A DNA stretch of 39,887 nt from an uncultured Lachnospiraceae bacterium (GTDB taxonomy: Bacteria; Bacillota; Clostridia; Lachnospirales; Lachnospiraceae), in NCBI GenBank assembly GCA_910585345.1, contig CAJUDS010000019.1:1-39887 (forward strand), given 5' to 3'. The notes under the pieces were generated by a model. That model was not told the DNA's origin, did not search any database, and worked only from the letters and a program-made list of their open reading frames with translations. How positions within the stretch are numbered: position 1 is the stretch's first letter; each line of letters opens with the position of its first letter. Shown piece by piece: positions 1 through 8,657 of the stretch. The translations under genes and the position numbers were made by a program.

Positions 1-171
1 ATGATTGATAAAAAAATGAAAAATTCGGAGCTTCAAAAGAAAGCGCAGATAAGCGGAAATATCATTACAAGACTTAATAAAGACGAGTTTGTTTCTATGG
101 AAACGATTGCGAAAATTTGTGATGTGCTTGAATGCGGTGTTGACGATATTTTGGAATTTTCAAAAGATTGA
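1..171 (+). CDS. Cro/CI-type helix-turn-helix regulator, 5' end outside the window
   Basis: The frame is open from the first base and gives 56 residues ending at TGA 169-171. The C-terminal part shows the pattern of a small Xre-family repressor of about 65-75 residues: a helix-turn-helix (ELQKKAQISGNIITRLNKDE) followed by a closing helix with AKICDVLECGVDDILEF. Homologues usually have some 10 more residues at the N-terminus, so the true start is probably before base 1, although an ATG sits at base 1. It lies 14 bases before hsdM on the same strand. Inference: it may control expression of the restriction-modification operon, as C-protein-like regulators do. Confidence 0.8.
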   Translation: MIDKKMKNSELQKKAQISGNIITRLNKDEFVSMETIAKICDVLECGVDDILEFSKD

Positions 172-185
172 GGAGGACATAAGGC

Positions 186-1757
186 GTGGCAGCAAAAGCA
201 AAGGCGAAAGAAATCTCTATGGAGGAGACTCTATGGAAGTCTGCGGATAAATTGAGAGGTTCGGTAGAACCGTCTGAATATAAGCATGTAGTTTTAAGTT
301 TGTTTTTCCTAAAGTTTGCAAGTGATAAATTTGAGGCTCAAAGAGCAAGAATCATTGCAGATGGTATGGAGAAATTTGTGGATAATATTGCGTTTTATAC
401 AAAAGATAATGTGTTTTATCTGCCGCAGGAAAGCAGATGGACTTATATTATGGAGAATGCCAAGCAGGATGATATTGCTTTAAAAATAGATACAGCGCTC
501 TTTACGATTGAGAAAACAAATCCCATTTTAAAAGGTGCTTTGCCGGATAACTATTATTCCCGCTTACAGATTGATACGGTTAAATTGGCGTCTTTGTTAG
601 ATGAAATCAATAAGATTGACACGACAAAGGATAAAGAAAACGATATTATTGGTCGTATGTACGAATATTTCTTAAGTAAGTTTGCCATTGCAGAGGGAAA
701 AGGGAAAGGCGAATTTTATACGCCTAAAACGATTGTCAATTTAATTGCAGAGCTGATAGAGCCTTACGATGGAACATTATATGATCCTTGTTGCGGTTCG
801 GGAGGCATGTTTGTACAGTCCATAAAGTTTATTGAGGCACATCATGGGAATAAAAAGAAAGTTTCTATCTATGGGCAGGAGTATACGAACACTACCTATA
901 AGTTGGCAAAAATGAACCTGGCAATACGAGGGATATCGGCGAATCTTGGGGAAATGGCGGCGAATACGTTTACAAATGACCAGCATAAAGATTTGAAGGC
1001 GGACTATATCATGGCAAATCCGCCGTTTAATCAAAAAGAATGGCGTGCCGCTGATGAATTGACAGATGATGCAAGATGGAATGGATACGAAGTACCACCG
1101 AAGAGTAATGCAAATTATGGGTGGATATTAAATATTGTGTCAAAAATGTCACAAAACGGAGTGGCAGGTTTTTTGCTTGCCAATGGCGCATTGTCTGATG
1201 ACGGAACGGAGTTGAAAATCAGACAAAGATTAATTGAAAATGATTTGGTGGAAGCCATTTTGATACTGCCGAGGAATCTTTTTTATACGACGGATATCAG
1301 TGTTACGCTTTGGATTCTGAATAAAAATAAAAAAGAGCGTACAGTAGATATGAATGGGGTGGAGAAACATTATCGCAATCGGGAAAAGGAAATACTCTTT
1401 ATGGATTTGCGACAGATAGGAAGTCCGTATGAAAAGAAATATATAGAATTGACAGAGGCGGACAGGGTAAAAGTGGTTGAGACGTATCATAACTGGCAGC
1501 AGATAGGGTATGAAGATACCTATAAGAATATACCAGAATTTTGTTATTCTGCCGGATTTGACGAGGTAAAAGAAAAGGGATTTACGCTTGTGCCAAGCAG
1601 ATATATTGAGTTTGTGAATCGGGATGAGAATATTGATTTTGATACGAAGATGAAAACGCTGCAAGCGGAATTAAAGGAATTGCTGATTGAGGAGGAAAAA
1701 TCGAAAGCAGAGTTGTTAGAGGTGTTTAAGGAGTTGGGGTATGAAATCGAATTATGA
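186..1757 (+). CDS. hsdM: Type I restriction-modification system, DNA methyltransferase subunit HsdM
   Basis: This is the adenine-N6 methyltransferase subunit of a type I R-M enzyme. It pairs with HsdS to methylate host sites and joins HsdR in the restriction complex. The 523 residues show the N-terminal HsdM helical domain (about 10-150), the SAM-binding motif DPCCGSGG at 200-207 and the catalytic NPPF at 278-281, both intact. The start is GTG 186, supported by AGGAGG at 171-176 with 9-base spacing; the Shine-Dalgarno overlaps the stop of the upstream regulator. The 3' end overlaps hsdS by 17 bases, implying translational coupling. Length is normal for the family, so the methylase should be active. 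Confidence 0.96.
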   Translation: MAAKAKAKEISMEETLWKSADKLRGSVEPSEYKHVVLSLFFLKFASDKFEAQRARIIADGMEKFVDNIAFYTKDNVFYLPQESRWTYIMENAKQDDIALKIDTALFTIEKTNPILKGALPDNYYSRLQIDTVKLASLLDEINKIDTTKDKENDIIGRMYEYFLSKFAIAEGKGKGEFYTPKTIVNLIAELIEPYDGTLYDPCCGSGGMFVQSIKFIEAHHGNKKKVSIYGQEYTNTTYKLAKMNLAIRGISANLGEMAANTFTNDQHKDLKADYIMANPPFNQKEWRAADELTDDARWNGYEVPPKSNANYGWILNIVSKMSQNGVAGFLLANGALSDDGTELKIRQRLIENDLVEAILILPRNLFYTTDISVTLWILNKNKKERTVDMNGVEKHYRNREKEILFMDLRQIGSPYEKKYIELTEADRVKVVETYHNWQQIGYEDTYKNIPEFCYSAGFDEVKEKGFTLVPSRYIEFVNRDENIDFDTKMKTLQAELKELLIEEEKSKAELLEVFKELGYEIEL

Positions 1758-2937
1758 TGTTTTGGGAAATTATATTCGTTTGATTGATACACGCAATAAA
1801 GATAATGTAACGAATAAAGTGATGGGGATTAATATTGACAAATTTTTTATGCCTTCCGTTGCAAATGTGATTGGAACAGACTTGAGCAAATATAAACTGA
1901 TAACGAAAGGAAAATTTGCCTGTAATCCTATGCATGTTGGTCGTGATGAAAGACTTCCGGTTGCATTATATGAGGAAGTGGAACCAGCCCTTGTTTCACC
2001 AGCGTATTTTATGTTTGAGATTATAGATAATAATGTCCTTGATGAGAATTATCTGATGATGTGGTTTCGCAGAGCAGAATTTGACCGTATTTGTTGGCTG
2101 CATACGGATGGCAGCGTCAGAGGTGGAATTACTTGGGATGATATTTGCCGAATGGAACTTCCTATATCTGATATTGGTGTGCAAAGAAAAATTGTCGAAG
2201 CGTATAAGGTTGTAGAGGATAGAATTGAGCTTAAACAAAAGATAAATGATAATTTAGAAGCACAAGCTAAAACCTATTTTAAAGCTATTTTTTGCGATTT
2301 TGAGGGTGTTCCATCATCAGAAATAGAGGAAACACCTGATGGTAACAAGCCAATTAGTTGGTCATTTGCAAGGGTTGGAGATTTTTGTACTGACAATGTC
2401 AGCAATTTATCAAAATCTGATAGGTTTGATAGTATTTTTTATCTTGATACCGGAAGCATAAGCCAAAATTATATTAGCCAACTGCAAGAACTTAATCTTG
2501 CAACAGACGAAATACCAAGTAGGGCTAAGCGAAGGGTTTTTGATGGCGATATTGTTTATTCAACAGTTAGACCAAATCTTCGCCATTACGGTTTGATTCA
2601 AAACCCTCCTGAAAACTTTGTTGCTTCTACGGGTTTTGCAATCCTTCATAACAATGGCAATGGTGTATCAAACGAACTTCTATATATGTGGCTTACAAAA
2701 GACTCCGTTTTAGAGTTTTTACAAGCGATAGCTGAAAATAGTGTTTCGACCTATCCATCATTGAATGTTAGCGACTTGCTTGAAGTGAAAATCATTGTAC
2801 CTGATGATGACACTTTGAAAAAAGCAAATCAAGTTTTTGAGTCAATCTATAATGGAATAGCCGAAAACAATCGGCAAATTAAGGCTTTGGAAAACAGCAA
2901 ATCCATTCTCTTGCCTAAATTGATGTCAAGCCACTAA
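1741..2937 (+). CDS. hsdS: Type I restriction-modification system, specificity subunit HsdS
   Basis: HsdS reads the bipartite target sequence through two target recognition domains (TRDs) separated by conserved helical spacers. The 398 residues show TRD1 (about 1-145), a central conserved region around residues 145-185 (QRKIVEAYKVVEDRIELKQK), TRD2 (about 200-345), and a distal conserved helix near the C-terminus (ENNRQIKALENSKSILLPKL). The ATG at 1741 lies inside hsdM, with AAGGAG at 1728-1733. Both half-repeats are complete, so a full-length two-TRD protein is expected. Codon use in the TRD2 part looks different from TRD1, which would fit TRD exchange. The recognition sequence cannot be predicted from sequence alone. 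Confidence 0.95.
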   Translation: MKSNYDVLGNYIRLIDTRNKDNVTNKVMGINIDKFFMPSVANVIGTDLSKYKLITKGKFACNPMHVGRDERLPVALYEEVEPALVSPAYFMFEIIDNNVLDENYLMMWFRRAEFDRICWLHTDGSVRGGITWDDICRMELPISDIGVQRKIVEAYKVVEDRIELKQKINDNLEAQAKTYFKAIFCDFEGVPSSEIEETPDGNKPISWSFARVGDFCTDNVSNLSKSDRFDSIFYLDTGSISQNYISQLQELNLATDEIPSRAKRRVFDGDIVYSTVRPNLRHYGLIQNPPENFVASTGFAILHNNGNGVSNELLYMWLTKDSVLEFLQAIAENSVSTYPSLNVSDLLEVKIIVPDDDTLKKANQVFESIYNGIAENNRQIKALENSKSILLPKLMSSH

Positions 2938-2986
2938 ATTATCATTTATATGCGCTTTTATGAAAAATATAGGAGAATGGAAAACT

Positions 2987-4333
2987 ATGGAATTGAATTT
3001 AGACTTAGCGATAAACAAAAAGTTAAGAGAAATTTTGAATGAAGATCATAACTTTATGTATGAAAGAAAAGCAAAATTCAAAGTACCTGGAAAAAGAGGT
3101 GAAATGGAGGAGTCAAGAGCATTTAATTGTATTTGTGCTTGTTTAGACAGAATAGATAGTTTGGTAGTACATTGTAATGATATATCTAAAAATATAGAAA
3201 ATATATATGGATTGTGTGATATATTAAATTATGGTCAAACGCTTATAGATTGTATCTCTATGATTGCCCAAATATATGGAGTGACATATAATTCGGAAGG
3301 TGATATATCTTGTTTTAATGAGAGTGGATTAGACGGAAAAGGAAATGATGAAAAATTTTTTAAATATATTCGTTCTTTATGTTCGGTTCATCCAGTCGAA
3401 ACATCTTATCATCCTTCTTATCAGGGAGAACAACCAGAATGGTGTCCATGGATAAGCAAGGCAGAATCGCAAAGCCATATTTGGCAATTTGATAAAGATT
3501 GTTCTGAAAAATTGAAAGAGGCGGATTTTGTTGCAATAGTTTATCGCAATGATCTTGAATATAACAAGCATGTGTACATTTCTCTAAAACAGATTTATAA
3601 ATATTTAAGAAAAAGATATTCTTATATAAATACGATAATTGATACAATAAAAAAACAGAATGAAGAAAAAATATGCGAATTAAGAAACAAGCATATACTA
3701 TTGCCGGAAGAATGCAAGGATTATGATAGTTATCTTAATGAATTAAAAAAAGCGATTGAGGAACGATGTGGAGATAATTCTTCATGGAGAATAAATCAAT
3801 GGAAAACAATTCTTAATTCACACTTTAAAAATCATAATTTTGAGGAACTTTTGGAGCTATATAAGGCAGATTTAAAGAAGGGGATTGAAAAAGTGCATCT
3901 ATCTTTACAGCGTATGGAATTAGATTATTATTTTGAAAAAGAGGCTGTTGATTATATAACATCTTTTATACCGTCTGAGTATGCATATTCATTGAGTAAA
4001 TTACATTATTTAGAACCAATATGGGAGAACGAAGCGTTTGATTGTGAAGAGATATTATCGGAAGATAGGTATACAGGCGATTATGAAAGATTAGTAAAAC
4101 TATTAAATGTAGTTACGCATATTCAAAGTAATATGGATGAAGTTGATATAAACATAGTAAATAGAGAAATAGATGTAAAATATCAGACGACAAATGCTGA
4201 GTGGGCAAGAGTACAATTGAAGTGGTTGGAACCATATTGTGATATTAAATTTAATTATGAATTAGGTGATTGGTATCTATATTTGCAAACTATAGTTTCT
4301 TTTTGGAAAATAGCCAAGTCGATGGAAAAATAA
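2987..4333 (+). CDS. Unknown protein inside the type I R-M operon with a HEPN-like R-x5-H motif
   Basis: A 448-residue soluble protein that I do not recognise by family. The start is set at ATG 2987, which has AGGAGA at 2971-2976; an in-frame ATG at 2960 has no ribosome binding site. It is very AT-rich, lysine/tyrosine/isoleucine rich and predicted mostly helical, with no membrane segment and no Walker A motif. Residues 124-138 contain FFKYIRSLCSVHPVE, in which R129-x5-H135 matches the R-x4-6-H signature of HEPN ribonucleases. It lies between hsdS and hsdR, the position of the anticodon nuclease gene prrC in the E. coli prr locus. Inference: an accessory or abortive-infection component linked to the R-M enzyme. 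The reading frame is secure; the function is tentative. Confidence 0.8.
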   Translation: MELNLDLAINKKLREILNEDHNFMYERKAKFKVPGKRGEMEESRAFNCICACLDRIDSLVVHCNDISKNIENIYGLCDILNYGQTLIDCISMIAQIYGVTYNSEGDISCFNESGLDGKGNDEKFFKYIRSLCSVHPVETSYHPSYQGEQPEWCPWISKAESQSHIWQFDKDCSEKLKEADFVAIVYRNDLEYNKHVYISLKQIYKYLRKRYSYINTIIDTIKKQNEEKICELRNKHILLPEECKDYDSYLNELKKAIEERCGDNSSWRINQWKTILNSHFKNHNFEELLELYKADLKKGIEKVHLSLQRMELDYYFEKEAVDYITSFIPSEYAYSLSKLHYLEPIWENEAFDCEEILSEDRYTGDYERLVKLLNVVTHIQSNMDEVDINIVNREIDVKYQTTNAEWARVQLKWLEPYCDIKFNYELGDWYLYLQTIVSFWKIAKSMEK

Positions 4334-4386
4334 TTTAAATAAGTGAGGAAAAGAGTGCAATATAAATGGAGAGGAAAGGTAAGAGT

Positions 4387-7300
4387 ATGTCATTTAACGA
4401 ACACGCATTAGAACTATCTATCATAGAACTTATGCAAAACAAAGGCTATGTTCATCAAACCGGCAGTGAATTGTTGCGTGAAAAGTCAGAAGTTCTAATA
4501 GTAGACGATTTAAAAGAATATTTACATAGCCGATATGCTTCGGATGAACTCACAGAAAGCGAGATTGACAGCATTATCCTCTCTTTGCGCACCGTAGGCG
4601 GAACTTTGTATGAATCCAACAAAGCAGTCCTGTCCATGATAATAGACGGTTTTGTTTTTAATCGTGAAGATAGGAATAAAAAAGATATATTTATTGAGTT
4701 GATAAACTACGGAGAACCCAAAAAGAATATCTTTAAGATTGTAAATCAGTTGGAAATAGAAGGATACAATTATCAGATTCGTATTCCTGATAGCATTATT
4801 TATGTGAATGGAGTTCCTCTTGTGGTATTAGAGTTTAAGACTGCAATACAAGAAAACACAACTATAATGGATGCATACACGCAGTTGACTGTCAGATATC
4901 AGAGAGATATTCCGGAAATTTTCAAATACAATGCATTCGTGGTTATCAGTGACGGTGCAAACAGTAAGTATGGTTCTCTATTCACGCCATATGAATTTTT
5001 TTACGCTTGGAGAAAGGTTCATGATGACGACAAGGAAATGGACGGTATCAATTCATTGTTCACAATGGTAGACGGCTTGTTTGCACAGGACAGGCTTCTT
5101 GCGGTACTAAAGAATTTTATCTATTTTCCTGACATTTCAGACAACAATACAAAAGTAGTGTGCCGGTATCCACAGTTTTTTGCAGCCAATAATCTGTATG
5201 AAAATGTGAAAGCACATATGAAACCATATGGCGATGGTAAGGGTGGTACATATTTTGGAACGACCGGATGTGGGAAAAGCTATACAATGCTTTTTCTTAC
5301 CCGCATGATTATGAAAAGCAGTTATTTTAAAAGTCCCACTATTTTAATCATTACCGATAGAACCGATTTGGACGACCAGCTTTCCAGACAATTTGCCGCG
5401 TCCAAGCAATTTATTGGAGATAACAATGTCATAAGCATAGAGTCAAGGGATAAGCTGCGAGAAGAATTACAGGGCAAACCAAGCGGCGGAGTGTATTTGA
5501 CTACAATACAGAAGTTTACGGAAGATACACAGCTTTTAACGGACAGGTATAATGTGATTTGCATTTCGGATGAGGCGCACCGTTCGCAGATTAACCTTGA
5601 TATGAAAGTGAAAGTTACGGAAAAAGGGGTAAATAAAACGTATGGTTTTGCCAAGTATCTGCATGATTCCTTACCGAATGCAACTTATATTGGTTTTACA
5701 GGGACGCCGATTGATGCCACGGTGGAAGTATTCGGAGATATTGTCGGGCATCCGTATACCATGACAGAGGCAGTGAAAGATGAAATAACAGTAAATCTTG
5801 TTTATGATGGACGGGCGGCAAAGGTAACACTGCGTGAGGACAAGCTGCGCGAGATTGAAGAATATTATGACAAGTGTGCCAGCCTTGGAGCATCTGAAGA
5901 ACAGATCGAGGAAAGCCAAAAAGCGGTAGCGCACTTGGATGCGATTATTGGCGACCCTGACAGGCTGAAAGCAGTAGCAAAAGATTTTGTATCACATTAT
6001 GAGAAAAGGGTAGAAGAAGGTTCTACAGTAGCAGGCAAGGCAATGTTTGTATGTGCAAACAGACGGATAGCCTATGCGTTTTACCTGAATTTGATGGAGC
6101 TTCGTCCTGAATGGAAAGAAAAGAGGAAAGCGCCGGAGGGTGTGGAATTAACGGAGAAAGAGGAAAAGGAATTAAAACCGATAGAGAAAGTGTGCCTCGT
6201 CATGACGAGAAATAAAGATGATGAAAAAGAGCTTTATAAAATGCTTGGCACAAAAGAGGACAGGAAGGAATTGGACAGGCAGTTTAAGAATGTAAAATCC
6301 AATTTCAAAATTGCGATTGTGGTTGATATGTGGCTGACGGGATTTGATGTGCCGTGTCTTGATACCATTTATATTGATAAGCCAATTCAGCAGCATACAT
6401 TGATACAGACAATTTCCAGAGTGAACCGTGTCTATGAGGGCAAGGACAGAGGCTTGATTGTCGATTATATTGGTATCAAGAAAAACATGAATGCTGCGCT
6501 TCGCAAATATACAAATTTTGAGAAAGAGGAACTGGATGACGTTAGTCAGGCGGTGACGATTGTTTTAGATCAGCTTGAAGTGTTGGACCAGATGTTTCAC
6601 AATTTTAACGCAAAGGATTACGATACAGGAAGTCCGGTTGAACAGTTAAATTGCCTGAACAGAGCAGTAGAGTATGTGCAGTTGACACAGGACTTGGAAC
6701 TCCGGTTCATGGCGGCAGTTAGAAAAATGAAACAGGCATTTAATCTGTGCAGTTCCAGCGAGCAGTTCACCAATACAAATATTGAAAAAGTCCATTTTTA
6801 CCAGGCGGTACGTTCAGTACTGTTTAAGCTGACAAAAGGAGAGGCACCGGATATTTCCCAGATGAATGCCAAAGTTCGAAAACTGCTGGATAGTGCAATA
6901 CAGTCTGATGGTATTGAGGAACTATTTGAAACGGGAAAACATATAGATGTTGATATTTTCAGCGATGCGTATATGGCAAGGATTGAAAAGATTCCTATGC
7001 CCAATACAAAGATAAAAGCGTTGCAGAGATTGCTGTCCTATGCGATTGAGGAGTTTAGGAGAGTAAATAAAATCAAAAGTATTGAATTTGCTGAGAGAAT
7101 GAAAGCGGTTGTAGAAACCTATAATAACCGAAGGAAAGATGAAGCCTTTGCAAATGAGGTTCTTGACGATGTGGCAAATCAGCTTGCAGATTTAATACAG
7201 GACTTGAAAGCGGAAAGAAATTCTTTTAAAGATGTAGGGATTGATTATGAGGAAAAAGCCTTTTATGATATTCTGCTTGCAGTATCGAAGAAGTATGAAT

Positions 7301-7527
7301 TTGAATATCCAGATGATAAAATAATTGCATTGTCGAAAGAAATTAGGATAATTGTGGACGACAAGGCAAAATATACAGATTGGTCTACCAGAGAAGATAT
7401 TAAAGCGAGTTTGCACGTTGATTTGATTATTTTGCTTGATAAATACGGCTATCCGCCGGTGACGATAGATGATGTTTACAAGGAAGTGCTGGAACAGGCG
7501 GAGAATTTTAAGAAGTTTGCGAAATGA
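4387..7527 (+). CDS. hsdR: Type I restriction-modification system, restriction subunit HsdR
   Basis: HsdR is the translocase and nuclease of the type I complex: it pumps unmodified DNA using ATP and cuts at a distance. The 1046 residues start at ATG 4387, behind AGGAAAGG at 4372-4379, rather than at in-frame ATG 4366, because family members begin MS(F/Y)NEH. The N-terminal PD-(D/E)xK nuclease is visible (D135, then E149-F-K151). The superfamily 2 helicase motor has Walker A GTTGCGKS at 291-298, DEAH at 395-398 and a downstream FTGTP motif. The C-terminal helical region (about 750-1046) is the expected HsdM/HsdS-binding part. All key residues are present, so the system should be restriction-competent. 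Confidence 0.96.
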   Translation: MSFNEHALELSIIELMQNKGYVHQTGSELLREKSEVLIVDDLKEYLHSRYASDELTESEIDSIILSLRTVGGTLYESNKAVLSMIIDGFVFNREDRNKKDIFIELINYGEPKKNIFKIVNQLEIEGYNYQIRIPDSIIYVNGVPLVVLEFKTAIQENTTIMDAYTQLTVRYQRDIPEIFKYNAFVVISDGANSKYGSLFTPYEFFYAWRKVHDDDKEMDGINSLFTMVDGLFAQDRLLAVLKNFIYFPDISDNNTKVVCRYPQFFAANNLYENVKAHMKPYGDGKGGTYFGTTGCGKSYTMLFLTRMIMKSSYFKSPTILIITDRTDLDDQLSRQFAASKQFIGDNNVISIESRDKLREELQGKPSGGVYLTTIQKFTEDTQLLTDRYNVICISDEAHRSQINLDMKVKVTEKGVNKTYGFAKYLHDSLPNATYIGFTGTPIDATVEVFGDIVGHPYTMTEAVKDEITVNLVYDGRAAKVTLREDKLREIEEYYDKCASLGASEEQIEESQKAVAHLDAIIGDPDRLKAVAKDFVSHYEKRVEEGSTVAGKAMFVCANRRIAYAFYLNLMELRPEWKEKRKAPEGVELTEKEEKELKPIEKVCLVMTRNKDDEKELYKMLGTKEDRKELDRQFKNVKSNFKIAIVVDMWLTGFDVPCLDTIYIDKPIQQHTLIQTISRVNRVYEGKDRGLIVDYIGIKKNMNAALRKYTNFEKEELDDVSQAVTIVLDQLEVLDQMFHNFNAKDYDTGSPVEQLNCLNRAVEYVQLTQDLELRFMAAVRKMKQAFNLCSSSEQFTNTNIEKVHFYQAVRSVLFKLTKGEAPDISQMNAKVRKLLDSAIQSDGIEELFETGKHIDVDIFSDAYMARIEKIPMPNTKIKALQRLLSYAIEEFRRVNKIKSIEFAERMKAVVETYNNRRKDEAFANEVLDDVANQLADLIQDLKAERNSFKDVGIDYEEKAFYDILLAVSKKYEFEYPDDKIIALSKEIRIIVDDKAKYTDWSTREDIKASLHVDLIILLDKYGYPPVTIDDVYKEVLEQAENFKKFAK

Positions 7528-7907
7528 TTTAAATGTATTAATTTGATAAATCAGATCCTAAAGCGTGACTGATTTGTTTGAATAGGGGGAATGCGTTTAT
7601 GCTTATCATTAAAGAATAAGGAATATAGGGATACCGATGCTTGATGCTTGGACGGCTGATATAAAATACAAAAAATATAGTTATATCTGTTTGGAATGCT
7701 TTAAATAATGTAACGGAATATGTGCCAATGAAAATGATATACTTTTACCGGCAAAGCATATCTCCAGTAAGATGATGCCGCTGAACAGGGAACAAGTATT
7801 ACAGAATTATTCGGGGAGGGGACGGCGGATGAATTTAGATTTGACAAGATTTCCCGAATCCAATACACTAGTATACATATAGATTTCAGCAGGAAAGAGG
7901 TTAGGGA
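7528..7907 (+). other. Non-coding or decayed stretch between hsdR and the next operon
   Basis: 380 bases without an intact gene. A weak hairpin with arms AAATCAG at 7548-7554 and CTGATTT at 7569-7575 follows hsdR but has no T-run. From 7610 one frame reads for over 80 codons with a single internal TAA at 7706-7708, giving fragments such as ICANENDILLPAKHISSK and MNLDLTRFPESNTLVYI. A second frame reads open from 7771 to TGA 7909-7911 without any start codon, and overlaps the next gene's ATG as ATGA. Both look like gene remnants. I could not assign a family. Confidence 0.4.
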
Positions 7908-8630
7908 ATGAATATATATGTCAATGAAATCAATGGTATTCCAGATGCGATTGTATCAATGTTTATGAGCAAACGTTCCTGGACAAGAGAGAAGGAATTG
8001 GAAATCAGAGACGTGTGCAGCCGCATGCTGGACAGACAGGGGAAAATAAAGGATTGTGTAGAGAATGAGGATGCACAGAAGTATCAGAGCTGGCTGAACA
8101 GCCTGATAAAATGGGGATGGCGGCATGTTACGATGCTGCGGTTTATCGATATTTCCGTGACGGTGGAAGGACTGCACAGAGCGGGGCAGGATGACTGGGA
8201 TTCCCATGCCGCCAGATTTAATAACAGAATTATACGCAGCAGCACAAGGCTTGCGGACTTCGGTTATGAAATGTCGCAGTGGTATGAAGATAAAATTATT
8301 TCCACAGACCAGGCGCTGCAGCTCCTTGGAATGGATGCGCCCGAAGCGTTGGAGAAGGATGGACAGCGTTTTGTAAAAACAGTTAACGGGTATATCAGAG
8401 AAGATCTGCAGGACAGCCAGGATGTAAAGCGGGGGTTGTATATGCTTAGCATTCCAAGTAATTTTATTTTTAAAATCAACTTGACAGAATGGGCGCATGT
8501 TTATAAGGAGAGGAATGCCAAAGGAACGGCCAATCCGGAGGTGAAGCAGTGCTGCGAAAGCATTGCGGACCAGATAGAACAGTTTCAGCCGCAATTTAAC
8601 AGAGAATTATTTGAAAAAATTAAAAATTGA
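7908..8630 (+). CDS. Protein weakly resembling flavin-dependent thymidylate synthase (ThyX-like)
   Basis: 240 residues, soluble, starting at ATG 7908 with AAAGAGG at 7894-7900. Two segments recall ThyX. Residues 99-114 (SHAARFNNRIIRSSTR) are similar to the RHRxxSxNExSxR signature but lack the exact RHR and carry apparent extra residues before the final S-x-R. Residues 184-202 (SNFIFKINLTEWAHVYKER) resemble the C-terminal substrate-side helix. If related, it is a divergent member with uncertain catalysis. The next gene, an ABC-class ATPase, begins 27 bases downstream on the same strand, suggesting one operon. The similarity is from pattern memory only; hypothetical protein is the safe call. 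Confidence 0.55.
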   Translation: MNIYVNEINGIPDAIVSMFMSKRSWTREKELEIRDVCSRMLDRQGKIKDCVENEDAQKYQSWLNSLIKWGWRHVTMLRFIDISVTVEGLHRAGQDDWDSHAARFNNRIIRSSTRLADFGYEMSQWYEDKIISTDQALQLLGMDAPEALEKDGQRFVKTVNGYIREDLQDSQDVKRGLYMLSIPSNFIFKINLTEWAHVYKERNAKGTANPEVKQCCESIADQIEQFQPQFNRELFEKIKN

Positions 8631-8657
8631 AAGATCTATAGGAATGAGGTATAAGAT

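Noticed and set aside
3544..3571. RNDLEYNKH as the HEPN motif of the unknown hsd-linked protein
   Set aside because: The spacing is seven residues between R and H, outside the usual four to six; R129-x5-H135 fits better.
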